Positions 34,201 through 46,362 of a stretch of 64,000 nt of DNA are shown here, piece after piece. Position 1 is the stretch's first letter. Every line of letters starts with the position of its first letter. Both the position numbers and the translations under genes were made by a program. The notes beneath the pieces are model-generated. The model had not been told where the DNA came from, did no database searches, and was given only the letters and a program-made list of their open reading frames with translations. The DNA is taken from NCBI GenBank assembly GCA_003255065.1, contig QAOA01004423.1:372001-436000 (forward strand), written 5' to 3'. This stretch comes from Cercis canadensis (taxonomy: Eukaryota; Streptophyta; Magnoliopsida; Fabales; Fabaceae).

Positions 34201-37200
34201 TTTCCCTCTTCCTCCTCATCATCATTTTTATAGTTACTTAGTCTCAGGCTATTTCACATTATATACACATAATAATATTTAAATTTAACTAAATTCATTT
34301 AAGTTTATTTTGTATTACTTAGAAAGGTTTTCTCTTTAATTAAGTTGCATAATTCGTATATAACCTTAATAATTTGAGTAATAGTTTATCTCATTGATTC
34401 ATCAACAACTTTAAGACATTTTCTATTTTTGGATACTGCATAAGTTAATATTATGAAAATAAAACTAATATGTTATTCCTAAAAAAATAATATAATTTTC
34501 ATTTTGATTTTTCTCAATTTAGTTATTCCATAGTCCATTCAACGTTATGTAGACATAGAATTAAAGTTAAGAAAATTAAGGTTGAAGTCTTAGATTTTAA
34601 TTCATATTTTTCTGCTAGATGGTGATGTAATTGGGGTTGTTTTGCCCTGCATTATTCCTGTTTAGTCATTTCTCTGTTTTGGGCTTAGGCCCCGTTTCAC
34701 TGCTAAAAAAAAAACATTTTTTTTTAATATTCCTAGTTAAAAAATATAATTTTGTCTATTTAATAAAAAAGAATTAAAGCATAAAGAACTAAAGAAGATA
34801 AGACATATATATGAAGACCAAATTGAAACATTTAAATGACTTAATTGAGAATATTAGATTAAAGAACTAATTTGAGAAATATTTTTATATGGACCAAACT
34901 ATTAGTTTTTCTCATCAATGATCCATCTAAAACCCTTGTCGCCATTAATCACTTTCCTAAAGTGAAAGTTCAGTCTACTTATACCATGTGTTGAAATTTT
35001 AATTTAATTGAGAAAGTGGGAGCGAAAAAATTTGATTTCCTAACCACTTGGTCAAAGAAGTTCTGATACTATGTCAAAAATTGATTCAATCTAAAAGCTT
35101 AAACTGTTAAGTGAAAGCCCATGAATGATTTTATATTCTATAATTAGTGTGTTCTTTATAACAGCTTAATTTGATGTTCTCTAATTCGAGTCATTAGTGT
35201 TCTTTAGTAATTTTCCCAAGTCAAAAGTGCAGCATCGGAATATGGTGGAGTCCTGTCAGCGATGCTAGATCATGTGCCAGATTCTACAGTCTAACTTATA
35301 ACCAGCCCAAAAAAAGGAGAAAAGAAAAGACATTGATTTTGAGGAACCTTCTCCATGCTGAGTCAAATTTGGGAGGTCCATGAATGCTCATATTCCATAT
35401 AAGACACCCAGTCAAGACTTGAGCTTCTCTCCAGTTTCTCTTGTGTTGGTAACGTACGTCAATCAAGTCTGTTTGTCTCTCAAATATAACATGGTGGGAG
35501 CAGAACTCTCTTATGACACACAACGAGCAGTACTCCCTTTATCTCTCTCTTCATTGAAGAATCATGTCAATGTAACAAAGATAATGTCACAAAAAGGTGT
35601 GGCTAAGGTGCTAGCAGAGAAAGTGGGATAATGAGGAATGAACCAATGGAGGGAGGTGAAGGATTTAATATATAAAACTCTGCATGTGGAAAGAGCTAGC
35701 GTCCAAAGAGATGTACCGCGATTTTTATTTAATTTGCTCCACATTGACATTGATAACGATGTTCGTGGGGTGACCACTAAATGCTACGTTTCTCTGCCTT
35801 ATATGCACATATAATATCCTTGTGGACCATGGTGACGTGCTTAATTAAGCATAGTTTGTTAAGTTAGGTAAAGGATGATATCTCAGACTCAAAGTTGAAA
35901 GGTAAGTTAAGTTTTCCACCACAGGTAGCTGATAGCACAAGGGAAGTTGGCAATAAGATATATGAACTTCAATTTTTTTACCCCAAGTATATGGAAAAAT
36001 ATATTAAAAATTAAATAGATGTAGAGTTTAATATTTAGTGGAAGTTTGAGTGACTAATTGTATAATGGTTCCATTTTCTCTCTCTTATGATTTTTATAAT
36101 ATAATTTATTTTTCTATTGCAAAGTTTAATTTAATCTTTATTATTCACATAAAAAAATTAATCTTTGTTATGATAATTAAGAGACAGGCTTTTAAAACTG
36201 TAGACTATTATTCAATAATTTGTATATTATCAAATATAAACTGCAACAATTATTTTAGAGGAATGGAATTCTCAATTTCTGCAAATATATTTTTTATTCA
36301 GTCCGGAGAAAGCAGGTTGTGTTTTGTGGAGTTGTCGTCGTCCTTTTTGTTTGTTAATTTGTTTAGGTACTTATATCAGTTATTAATCCTATCCTTCTAA
36401 ATCCCATAGTGTGTGTATGTATATATTTGTCGAGAAGACTATAGTATTACTATATATATATTAGATGCTGGGTACATTGACAGGGTCATCGTAAGGATAG
36501 TGCTTTATTCATATTAATCTTTTTAGTCATGCATGCTAGCCAACTCTTATCAAGAAAATAAAAGAAGCTCTTCATTAATTAAGGTGCATCTATATATATA
36601 CATTTACAAGACATTATTGATGTGTACAGCCTAACGTCCTTATCACCAACCCAAGTAATTCTTTGATTCTTTTTTGGACCTGTAATGGTGGTACATGGTA
36701 CTTTCTCAAGTTGAGCATCCATTATCGTAGAATTTAGCACCATCTATTCAATGATCTTAGTTGCTTAGGCCCTCCACTTTACCTTGTGTTACTGCAATCC
36801 TGAAAGTCTAAGTTGAAGGACAAATGAAGCATTTAAAAGCTTCTCAACCATTTATTTCTTCAGTCTCATCTGTTTTGTCATAAAAAAACAGAAGGAAGAA
36901 AATGAGAACTGCTCCGCTTTAATTAATATATATTAGTAACGTACTGGCTCACTGAACAACATCTTAGGCGACCCTGTTTGTTTCTCGAGAATTAGGGGCA
37001 AAAAGTGATCACCAGGCATAGTTTCATCTTTCATGGCTGTATATGTAGGGTGCTAAAAGAATATCATTGCTTAACCATTTTCTTTTTGAGGGGGGGATTA
37101 TGTTTTAAGTTTAACCATGAGGATCATCTTATATATATGTTCATTTTCAGTTTTTTTTTTTTTTTTTTGGATATTTTGTGTGTTAGGATAACTGAATAAT

Positions 37201-40200
37201 CTCTAATTTTCTAATGGAGGATAAATATATTGCCATGCGGGGGGAGCATATCTATTTTTACGTATTACATGTTTGTGTTTAGGAAGTCCTCAGCATGAAC
37301 TATACTTGTATAGAGGATATATAATAACCCACAAGCTACCCAGGGACAGGGAGAGATGAGCACCACGTGTGAGTCCACTTACTCACAAACTTTCTTTTTG
37401 GGTCATAGAAAAAATGAGAAATAATAGAAAAAAGATTCCTTCGGTTGTCATCATCATTATTGTTTGCTGATTTCTAAGACTAATTAATTTAGATTGATTG
37501 TTACTTGATCTCTGTCTTAGTTTAATCTCTCATAATCATAAGAATCAATCTATCGGGACACATGTATCTAGCCCTAATTTTACACAATTATGTGATATTT
37601 TATTTTTGACAATACTTCTCTAACATGTATCCGATATTTATCTATCTTATATATTTATTCTCGTTAGTTCAAATCTTTTCGCTTTTTTGAAAATCAGTAG
37701 CCCATTTTTAAATGATTTCCTAACTTAAAATTAGGAGATATTTTTTGTTACTGCAGATTATCTGAAAAGGAAAATCAAAATTGATCTCCATTTTATATAA
37801 TTATATTTTTTAAATTATAACATCTTATATACTCGGAAAGACAATCCTCTAAATTTTGGTTGCTATGATACTATTTATTTTTATATGATGTATTCATTCT
37901 TTCTTTACTAAAATCTTAATTACATTTATTATTCAAAAAAAACTTAACTACATTAAANTTTTTTTTTTTTGTAGGATTAGGCATGTGCTACTCAACTAAC
38001 TAAGATACAAAATTTTACCGTTTAGCCCAAAGTTTTGACAATATTGTTTTCCCTCCTCGTTTTTTCTTCTCATTTTGTTTCCCTTGGAATAATCCAATTC
38101 AAGTGGGACCGAAGAACAACGCGGGCCCGTAGCTCAGCCTTTTCAGCAAACCCAAAGGACCCACCGCCCCATACGAATGCACCTTCCAGCCCCGGCAACG
38201 CGTGCTTCTATGTCCATCTCTTTCTCTCTCTCTGGGTCTTCTTTTTTAAAATTTTTTAACACTTCCTGCATTGTATAATTTAGATTCTTGAGAGAGAAAG
38301 AGAAAGAGCCGCTCAACCTAACAAGCATGTGGTCATCTTGATAAGGGACAGCGGACATGGATCTAATCTGTAGACTGTATTATACTTGTTCCAATATCGT
38401 TAGTTAGCGCTACAATCTTCATCTTTTTCTGCTAATACTAAGCACCAGTGCAAATGTTTTCATTGAATCTAAATAGCCCATGTTTTGAAAATGAATGATG
38501 GCCTTGGATATTTCCCTGCTTAATCCAACTAAAGTAAAAGGAAATTTCACCGCAAAAAGAAAAAAAAAAAAAAAAAAANAAAAAAAAAAAAAAAAAAAAA
38601 AAAAGCAAAAGGAAATTTAGTTAGCCTTATTTTTATCATATACCTGAATGCATATAAGCTGCTTGTAATTATGTCTAAAGGACAGTATGTACATTTCTTG
38701 TTCTCAGTGGTCCACTATCCCATTGATAGTCGGGGTTCATTTTCACAAAACTTCCCACACATGGCCAGGTAACGGCCATAATCATTATGCTGGGTCTTCA
38801 TTGCGAGTGATGCTAAAATCCCATATACCCAACAATTTACACCTATCTTGTACAGGTACAAAGCATCCAAAATTCTCTCTTGCTCTATCAATGTAATAGA
38901 ATACAATATAAAATAAAAACCCATGATTTTTTTGTCCCCTATATATGTGTGAAAACTTAGAATTTCTCTTCTAAGTATTGGATTTGAGATTCGTGGTGAG
39001 TCTTAGTTTGGATCGTTCCAAGAGGTACCCCCTTATCGTACGGTCAAGATCTATTGGTCGGCGGCAGAAGAGATGCCACCTCAAGCTCCTTCATATAGGC
39101 ACGCTTCAATTATATTGCAATATAATGTGCAAGTTATAATTGAGACAACTCTTATGTGATATAGGATTTTTAGGTGCATGTGATTTACCTCAGCTGGTTA
39201 AGCTGTTTTGTTGATGATTTGTCTTGAGTAAACCAAGGCCTTGTGATCCTCAACAATTATATAAATGTGAACAATACTATTATAATATATGTATTTGTTA
39301 TTACAGTTAATTTAATATATCTGCATTGCTGGACCTGTCGCAGGCATCTCTTTCACAAAACTTCAATCGCATTGGTCAAGGCACTGGGATTTGTTTGGCA
39401 TGCCTCAAACCTCATGCAATAGCACTTTGGGCTCTGTGAGTGTCTTTGCGAGAGAATCTTATATTCTTCAACAGTTCTTTTATGTTTAATCTCCAGCAGT
39501 ATATAGTATATACTGACGAGCCCTGATGGGGAATGTGAGAACAGTCTCTTTCTCAACTGAACAAAATTGTCGCTGAAGTTAGGGGTGAGAGGAGGAACTA
39601 CTTGCCTTTCCTTGAAGGTGCTCCTTCTGTTTTGCTGTCTTCTTGTTCCGAACAGAGATTCTGCTATCCTCTGCTCGTTGAAGACTCACAGGTTAGAAAC
39701 TTTGCTTGCAACTTTTTGCTGTTGAAATTTAGTAGACTTGTATTTTTCTGTTACATCTGGTTCTAGGAAGTCTCTCTTGAAGTTAATCCAATTCATGTTG
39801 ATAAGAATTTCTGCATCATATTCGTGTCAAATTTTACGAGTTGATTTTGAAACTGGTTTCCGCCTCTTCCCCTTTGGCCTGCATAATCTCTATGAACTTA
39901 CCTACGTCATTAACTTCTGTATATTCATAACTTAAATGAGCATGCAACTTAAAAGTACTGCTTGCTACTTGCATAGATTTCCAATTAAGCCGTAAAGATG
40001 ATATGTTGATGTTTGGAATTTATATCATGCCATTGGTGCGATAATTCAATGTTGGGTGGCTATCTTAGATTGTAGGTTGAGTATAGACTATAGAATACGC
40101 ATAAAAATTTCTGAGAGGTGAAAGTCTGCTGGCTCACATATCAGGAATACAGTTTGGCGTCATGCCAGACATATTATGAGATCCTTAAAACATTCTAGAT

Positions 40201-40899
40201 ACTTTTAATCGTAACAAATAAGCATTGCCTCAATCCTTCATTAATTTAAACTCCTCGAGTACCAGAAAATGGCAATAACTTCAGGTAGCGGAAACCATGA
40301 AAAGAGAGAAAAGGAGGGGAGGAAGTGCAAGGGTTAAAATTCTCTTTTAATTGCTCTCTATATGGCTGTAACTCTAATAATGATGTTACTTCAAGCATTT
40401 TTTATACCGGGTATGTGAAACGAAAAGAAAATATTGCCTTGAATATGTATTTAAATTCAAGCAATTGGAAGGCTAATTATATATATATATATATATATAA
40501 GGTATTATTATGGCAAGAAAATTCAACACATAAAGGTGTGGGTGATAATTTTGTTGGAGTTCATTCAATTGTGGTCCAAAATTTTGGATGTAGAGCAAGG
40601 AAGGGAGCAGACAAATTATACTAAAAGGCAGTTGATGTCATCATTTTGTACGAGTGTTTCAAGGCCATTACAGCAATGCTTTTCTTGCACCACTCTCTTT
40701 TCCATGTAAACAACTTTTCATTGATCAAGTACATTATAAGTTAAAATTTTCCTCATTCCACAGTAAGTGATAAGAAGGAGTATCTGAAGCGCTATGCGAT
40801 GAAGATGTACATCTGAACTCAAATTTCCAAGCAACAAGAGTCAACTGTTTATCGTTGGTACAAGAGTAGTTCACCGTTGCAGACGCTAAAAAGGCAGCG
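31276..40899. other. Gene-poor AT-rich DNA, about 9.6 kb
   Basis: No supported coding gene. All open frames are short and without domains; the longest is 130 codons on the minus strand at 31261-31653. It contains a pyrimidine-rich tract (32472-32532), poly(T) and poly(A) runs with Ns at 37958 and 38579, and an (AT)n stretch near 40480-40498. The segment 39590-39690, ending at a possible GT donor, may be a 5' untranslated exon of the gene at 40900. Confidence 0.45.
32472..32532. repeat. Polypyrimidine tract
   Basis: About 60 bases, almost all C and T, with a repeated CCTCCCTCCTTTT-like unit. This could form triplex-type structure, but no linked gene is seen. Confidence 0.7.
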
Positions 40900-41634
40900 A
40901 TGGACAAGCTTATTAAGCCATATGACAAAGAATACATGAGGATAGCCATGCTGAAACATGAAGAAACTTTCCAAGAGCAGGTACTTTTTCTTTTCCTTTG
41001 TTCCTTTGAGTTGTTCATCCTCGACCAGCATTAATGGAGCCTGATACCCTGAATTATTTAACAGGTATATGAACTTCATCGTTTGTATCGGATCCAGAAG
41101 ATATTAATGAAAAATATGGAAAACAGCAGAAGTATTGAACTAAACCAACGGGGATGGAACTTCAAGAATGCGATTAATATGAGTCAAACTAATCATCATA
41201 ATAGTGCACAGCAAAAGCCTCAAATCAAGTTTGATCTTGAACAGCCGGCAGATGAGAACATAGCAGAATCAGATGGTGATGGAGTGCTAGAGATCATAGA
41301 TGAGACAAAGATAGAGCTGACACTAGGCCCCTCAAGTTACATCCGTAGGAAGAAAGTTGAGACACCACTAACTTCAGATTCTGGACATAGTTTTTCTTCC
41401 TCTTCTACTGGATCAAGCCATATAAACAAGACAAGTTCCAGGAACCAGCGCAGCAGCGATACGAGAAGAGAAGAATTAAGTGGAGGCTTAATAGGCCTTG
41501 TCCAGGTGCCGGATTCAACCTCAGGGTATCGAAGTGAAATTAGAAACAATTTTGATATTGAAGAACAATCAAGGCAAGAGAGATTAAAACAGCCACCTTG
41601 GCTTTTCCAAGTGCTGAGCCTGAACATGACTTAG
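40900..41634 (+). CDS. Plant protein of unknown function with ELHRLYRIQ motif
   Basis: Two coding exons, 40900-40980 and 41065-41634, joined by an 84-bp GT-AG intron; 216 aa. Exon 1 encodes 27 residues ending MLKHEETFQEQ and exon 2 begins VYELHRLYRIQKILMKNM. The combined stretch (about 17-45) resembles the conserved N-terminal helix of plant DUF863-type and related uncharacterised proteins. The ATG at 40900 is supported by an in-frame TAG shortly upstream. The rest is polar and Ser-rich, with an acidic patch followed by KIELTLGPSSY, and ends LKQPPWLFQVLSLNMT, a C-terminal signature I recall from plant orthologues. No enzymatic domain or membrane segment. Role unknown. The ELTLGP segment is loosely like an EAR-type LxLxL motif, which is speculative. 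Confidence 0.75.
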
Positions 41635-43294
41635 AATTTAACAAAATCTAAGGTCAATCTCATATATTTTTCAACTGCTGTTTAAGACTAACTCTGTGAA
41701 TGATGTTTGTGGGGAAAGTGTGGTGGGTTGTGATGAGTCTTGTATAAAGATTACTTGTTTCCCCAGTGCCCGATCCCATAACGCTTCAGATGCCACAAGT
41801 GACTGATATTTCTGTGGTCTCGCGATCAGTCACATTTACATCATAATCGTTGCCACTAAAGCCATGAAAATAATCCTTTTATTGATTATGGTGGACACCC
41901 TTGTCTATAAGCTTATTAAATCCATTGTAATAGTTTAGTCCTCTGTCTCTAAGTCAGTGAGATGTTCCATTTTCTTTTGTTTCTTAAACCATGTAAGTTA
42001 CTTCCCAGTTCCCACCATGCAATTCATCCTTTCAACGAAGCAATTCTACAGAGTATTTCCAAGATATGAATTCGTCTACCCTTAGCCCTAACATAGAGTT
42101 AAGGGTTTCGCACAGTTCATCTCTCTAAAACAATTGAACTCAGGCAGCTATAGTTACTCTTTCTTGGAAACTAATCCTGCCGCTGCAGTTCATACTCATA
42201 GTAGCCTTTTACCAATTGCTTTGCTTTCATAAGAAACAAACCTCTAGTTAGTGAAGCTGCTTCTGTCCACATCTTCGTATACATCGAGAGAAAATTTATT
42301 TGAAGCTTTTCAGCCCCCACTTCAATTGTGTGGGCTCAATGAACTGTAGTTGCTGGTGAGGGATGAATGAAGGGAGAAAACATTTGTTAACATACTATCT
42401 CTTCCAAAAGCATTTTAAAATGTTGATAGTCGACTTTTCTTTTTTCTTTAGTCTAATTTAATTTCCACCCATCATTCACAAACTTTATAACCACCAAGAA
42501 GTTGGACGTGTGGTTCCTGTCTGCCATCAGATAGTTTCCCTAGCAAATACTTAACATCTTTTAGCAAGTTCAGGTAAAGTCTTTCCCAAAATATGTATAA
42601 CTTAATGCATTTAGGGCCTTAAGAACATTCATGACTTGAAAACAAACCATGATCTCCTTGCTTATTTGATGATTAGGCTCAAACATCAAGACAGACACTG
42701 CTAGGCTGTCACTTGAACTATTATTCTTACCTTTCTAAAAGCTTTTTCCGAAAGGACTCAATAATTTAAAGATAGACCCCACTAACTGCTGTAATCAGAT
42801 GTGGTTGTGTTGGGTTTCATATTTTTAGAAGATCTAGTTTCACTGTAATAAAACCAGCTGACCCACCCAACACGTACGCAAATCTGATATGATAGTGCTC
42901 CAAAGCTTCCAATCATATTTGCACCATAATTCTTGGCTCATTGTTGAAATTGTAAGAAAGAAACAGATTATTTACCTTCGTCTCTTTCTCCTTGCTAGCA
43001 AAGAATTCTAAATATTGAATTTTATGGGGCTGTTATAATAACTTTACAGATTATTTTCAGCTAGAAGCTATGACAGTAATAGATATAGAAGAATAATTAA
43101 TGTATCTGAGACTGAGATTATGACTTCAGTCCAAGTAACCAGTAAAATTCAATTTTATTTTTCACCATCCTTTACAATATAGTTCTCAATGAAAGGATCA
43201 TGATGGAATAATGTACACGAGCATCACACATATGAAGTATAAGTAGGAAAAACTAGTCCTATTTTCCAGTGGAGACCAGGAAAGGTCACTGGTC
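41635..43294. other. Intergenic DNA between convergent genes
   Basis: No supported gene. It separates the stop codons of the plus-strand gene at 40900-41634 and the minus-strand NPH3-type gene, so both 3' untranslated regions probably lie here. Confidence 0.5.
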
Positions 43295-45847
43295 TCAAGA
43301 TATGGAGTGGCGTCGGTTTTTACTGGATTTGTTACGGCCTTTGGCATTTGGGGCCATGATACCATCAGCACGTAGAAAAGGAGAAATCCTCCCAAGCTTT
43401 TTGGACAGTGAGTTTATGAATGATTTTCGAGGAAGAGGAGGCTTATCTGCAGAAGGTGACGCACTTACAACTGGACTGCTAACTGTTGATTTAATTGCGG
43501 ACGTTTCAATCTCTTTTAGTTTCATCTTCAATTTCACTAGCTCTAGTTTTAAGTCCTCATTTTCTCTTCTTAAGCTGGAGAGCTCACTTGAAACTGGATG
43601 AAGATCAGCACTGAACACATTCAGCTTAGAAGGAATTGAAGGACAGTCCCCACCTACACTGCCATTCATGGCATCTCGAAGACGTTGCTGTTCATAGTAG
43701 AGGACTTGAACCACGGTTTGAACAGGAAGCCGATCATTTTGAGCAGCGTGTGCACAAGCCTCTCGCGATAACTTTTGACAATCCATCACGCTACAAACTT
43801 TCTTTTTTTCCATGTCACTTAGACCAGGATGAGCCTGTGATTCAAATTCAATTTTATAAGCAGTACTTCATGATAATTCACTCGTAAAAAAGAGTCCTAA
43901 ATCAGATAATGCTTCAACCTAAGTTCAACTTCATGACAAATGTGTGAGTGATTTCTGAGACAAAGTTATATCAACAAGTGAAAAAAAGAATATCCAATGG
44001 TACATAAGATATATCAGTAGCATGGTTAAGGATATCACCTTAAGATAGATGTCTATAGCTCTGTACATCCCATCTTCTGTTGGCCTAGATGGTTCAGGAA
44101 TCAGTTCTGCAAGACTGACGAACTTGGGAACAGGTAAATTACGGTCAGCGGCTATTTCAGCAAGGTAACTCTCCATTAGCTTTCCAACCCGCTCCATATC
44201 ACTTTCTGGGGGAGAAAAATATTCATCATCTGCATTGTAGACCAAATGGTTTCCTATTTCGGATTCAAGGTAATTCATCATGATCCGCTGCACTGTATCC
44301 ACATCAAACAATGTGTCACCTGTAAATGAATAAGAAGGAATAAGAAGATCATCTAAAACAGCCTGTCCTAACTGCATGGCCATCCTTCTCTCCAAATCGA
44401 GCCTGCAAGCAACTGTTGTCTCAAGATATATTGCTGCGCGGAGCAGCATAGAAAGAAAGCTGACAGACATTGCATTATTCTCCCTTGGCAGAAGGCTCAC
44501 TATTGTTTCCAAAATAACCCTTTTCTCGTGCTCCTGTTGTGGCTCAATTTTCTTCCTTCCTTTTCCAAAAATCTCCTGCACCAAGAAAATAAAAAAATTC
44601 AGGTTGCTGCAGTCTCCAAAATCTTGTGTATTTAGAGCATCTCCATCTTTCTAGTTAGGGATCTCACCAAACCTCGCAGAGATTTCTGTGCATAGAGCAT
44701 TAGGATTGGACCAATAGCATACTGTTTAAACCCTCTTGCAATCATTGCAATGAGAACTCTTTGAAAAATGTCAATTCTGAGGACTGTTAGATCTTCAGCC
44801 CACCAATCAACCATGGGCCTAGATGCCATGGAAGAAACCACTCCCTCTGAGCCACTCTCACCTCTTCGAGTAGTACAAAATTGGCTTTCCTTGCAGGCTA
44901 TATATGCAATGGCATCTATGCATCGGCTCACCAATTTTGCCCTCTCCGCTATTGGAAGAAGGTTCTCTGAGGTATGTAAAATAGACACTGCGCCAGCAAG
45001 GCTCTCTAGTGCCACTTCATTCAAATAGGCATCAGTTCTTGCCACCAAGTTTCCAACTGAGTAATCTTCTGTCATCTCAAGATATTCTGCCACGCAACGA
45101 AGCATAGCAATGTTTTCTATGCTTATTTCGAAATTTATGCCATAGCAGAACTTTGCTGCCAGTTCAAATGCTTCTGCTCCACCAGGAACATCAGAGAGTT
45201 CAATGAGGGAAACGTCAGCATCACTTGATTCTGAGACGATTTTCCTAATGTATCCACACTTACAGACTAATGGAAACTGCAATTCAAGTAGAATATATAT
45301 GTAAAAGAACTCAATTTTATTGCTAACCATAAAAATAACGAGTGTACTTCTTGCTTCTTAATTCGGGTTCTCTTTGAAGACAAAAAGCAAACAATTGGTG
45401 GTGAAAAATTTAACATGTAACACTAGATAGTTGATTGGCAAATGACAAGAAGAAAGTTACTCTGCACTTTATGACTATTGTATTACTAAATTTGATATAT
45501 GCAGCTGAAGAGTCTGTCTTTAAAATGGTACCTTATGCAATGAAAAGGAGGCTTCTCCAACTTGAACTATAACATCACTGGGAATCTCCTGAGAGAAAAT
45601 CCTGTGAGAATTTAAGACACAACCTTCAGCAATTTCCCTCTTCACTAATTCAAAAAACAACTGATATACACTACAAAGCAAATTGGTAATATTTGGCAGA
45701 AGACCCACCAAAATAATCAGTTTCAGAAGACCAGAAAGAAGCATACCATTCACTAGTTCTCTTCATGGCACTAGAAAGAAGTTCTTGCTTCTTCAAAGAC
45801 ATGTCAGAAGCAGCATGTGCAGTTTTCTCCTGATCACGATCCACCAT
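43295..45847 (-). CDS. BTB/POZ and NPH3 domain protein (RPT2-like)
   Basis: Five exons on the minus strand: 45847-45747, 45601-45532, 45276-44668, 44575-44039 and 43834-43295; all GT-AG, 618 aa. Start ATG 45847 follows an in-frame TAG. The BTB domain runs from about 35 to 135 ([20 protein letters not shown], then [14 protein letters not shown]). The NPH3 domain runs from about 215 to 500 ([10 protein letters not shown], then YAQKSLRGL, then [20 protein letters not shown]). A coiled coil follows at about 522-550, and then KKLGRISPF and the C-terminus RRHSIS. The family (NPH3, RPT2, NPY, DOT3) serves as substrate adaptors or plasma-membrane scaffolds in phototropin and auxin-transport signalling, often with CUL3. 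By recall it is nearest to the At5g48800/At1g30440 type. The exon count and length are normal and I see no defect. Confidence 0.95.
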
Positions 45848-46354
45848 ACCAGAGACAGATTCCTAAGCCAGTAAGTCACTATAACTTCTCTGTCGTACAG
45901 TTGATTATGAAGCATAAAAGGTAAGAAAAGTTTCAGTCAGTTATATTAAGGTCATCATTTTTTATATTTTAATTTCTTTTTCATCTTCTTCAGGGGAAAT
46001 GGGTACTTTCAGTCCCTTCGAAACTTTTTGAACTTAAACGCTTAACTAAACAAATGTTCGGGAATTATGAGGATAGAGTCTGAAGCTCAAATCAGTTTCC
46101 AAGCAACCATAATCAAACAAATCAGCATTTGAGAAATACCAAAATAGGGCGTACTGGTCTGTAAGCAAATTAAGTTCACAGAGGGTATAGGAAGGAATAT
46201 AAATGGTAATTTCGACATTATAAACAGAAGGAGGGGCAATATGCAAGGGTGAAAATGTACTTAATGGTGTGTGGTGTGGACTCGGTTGTGGATTTCCAGT
46301 GGAAAGGATGAGATAGTTGCATGTTGATTGGCGTCTAACAGCGTCTGTTTGTTT

Positions 46355-46362
46355 CCACGTGG
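46355..46362. promoter_or_regulatory. G-box upstream of the NPH3-type gene
   Basis: Perfect palindrome CCACGTGG about 510 bp upstream of the ATG. G-boxes bind bHLH/PIF and bZIP factors and are frequent in light-regulated promoters, but a single site is weak evidence. Confidence 0.3.

Noticed and set aside
39178-39245. SINE-like A-box (CCTCAGCTGGTTAAGCTG)
   Set aside because: No B-box at the expected distance; the resemblance is too short to call.
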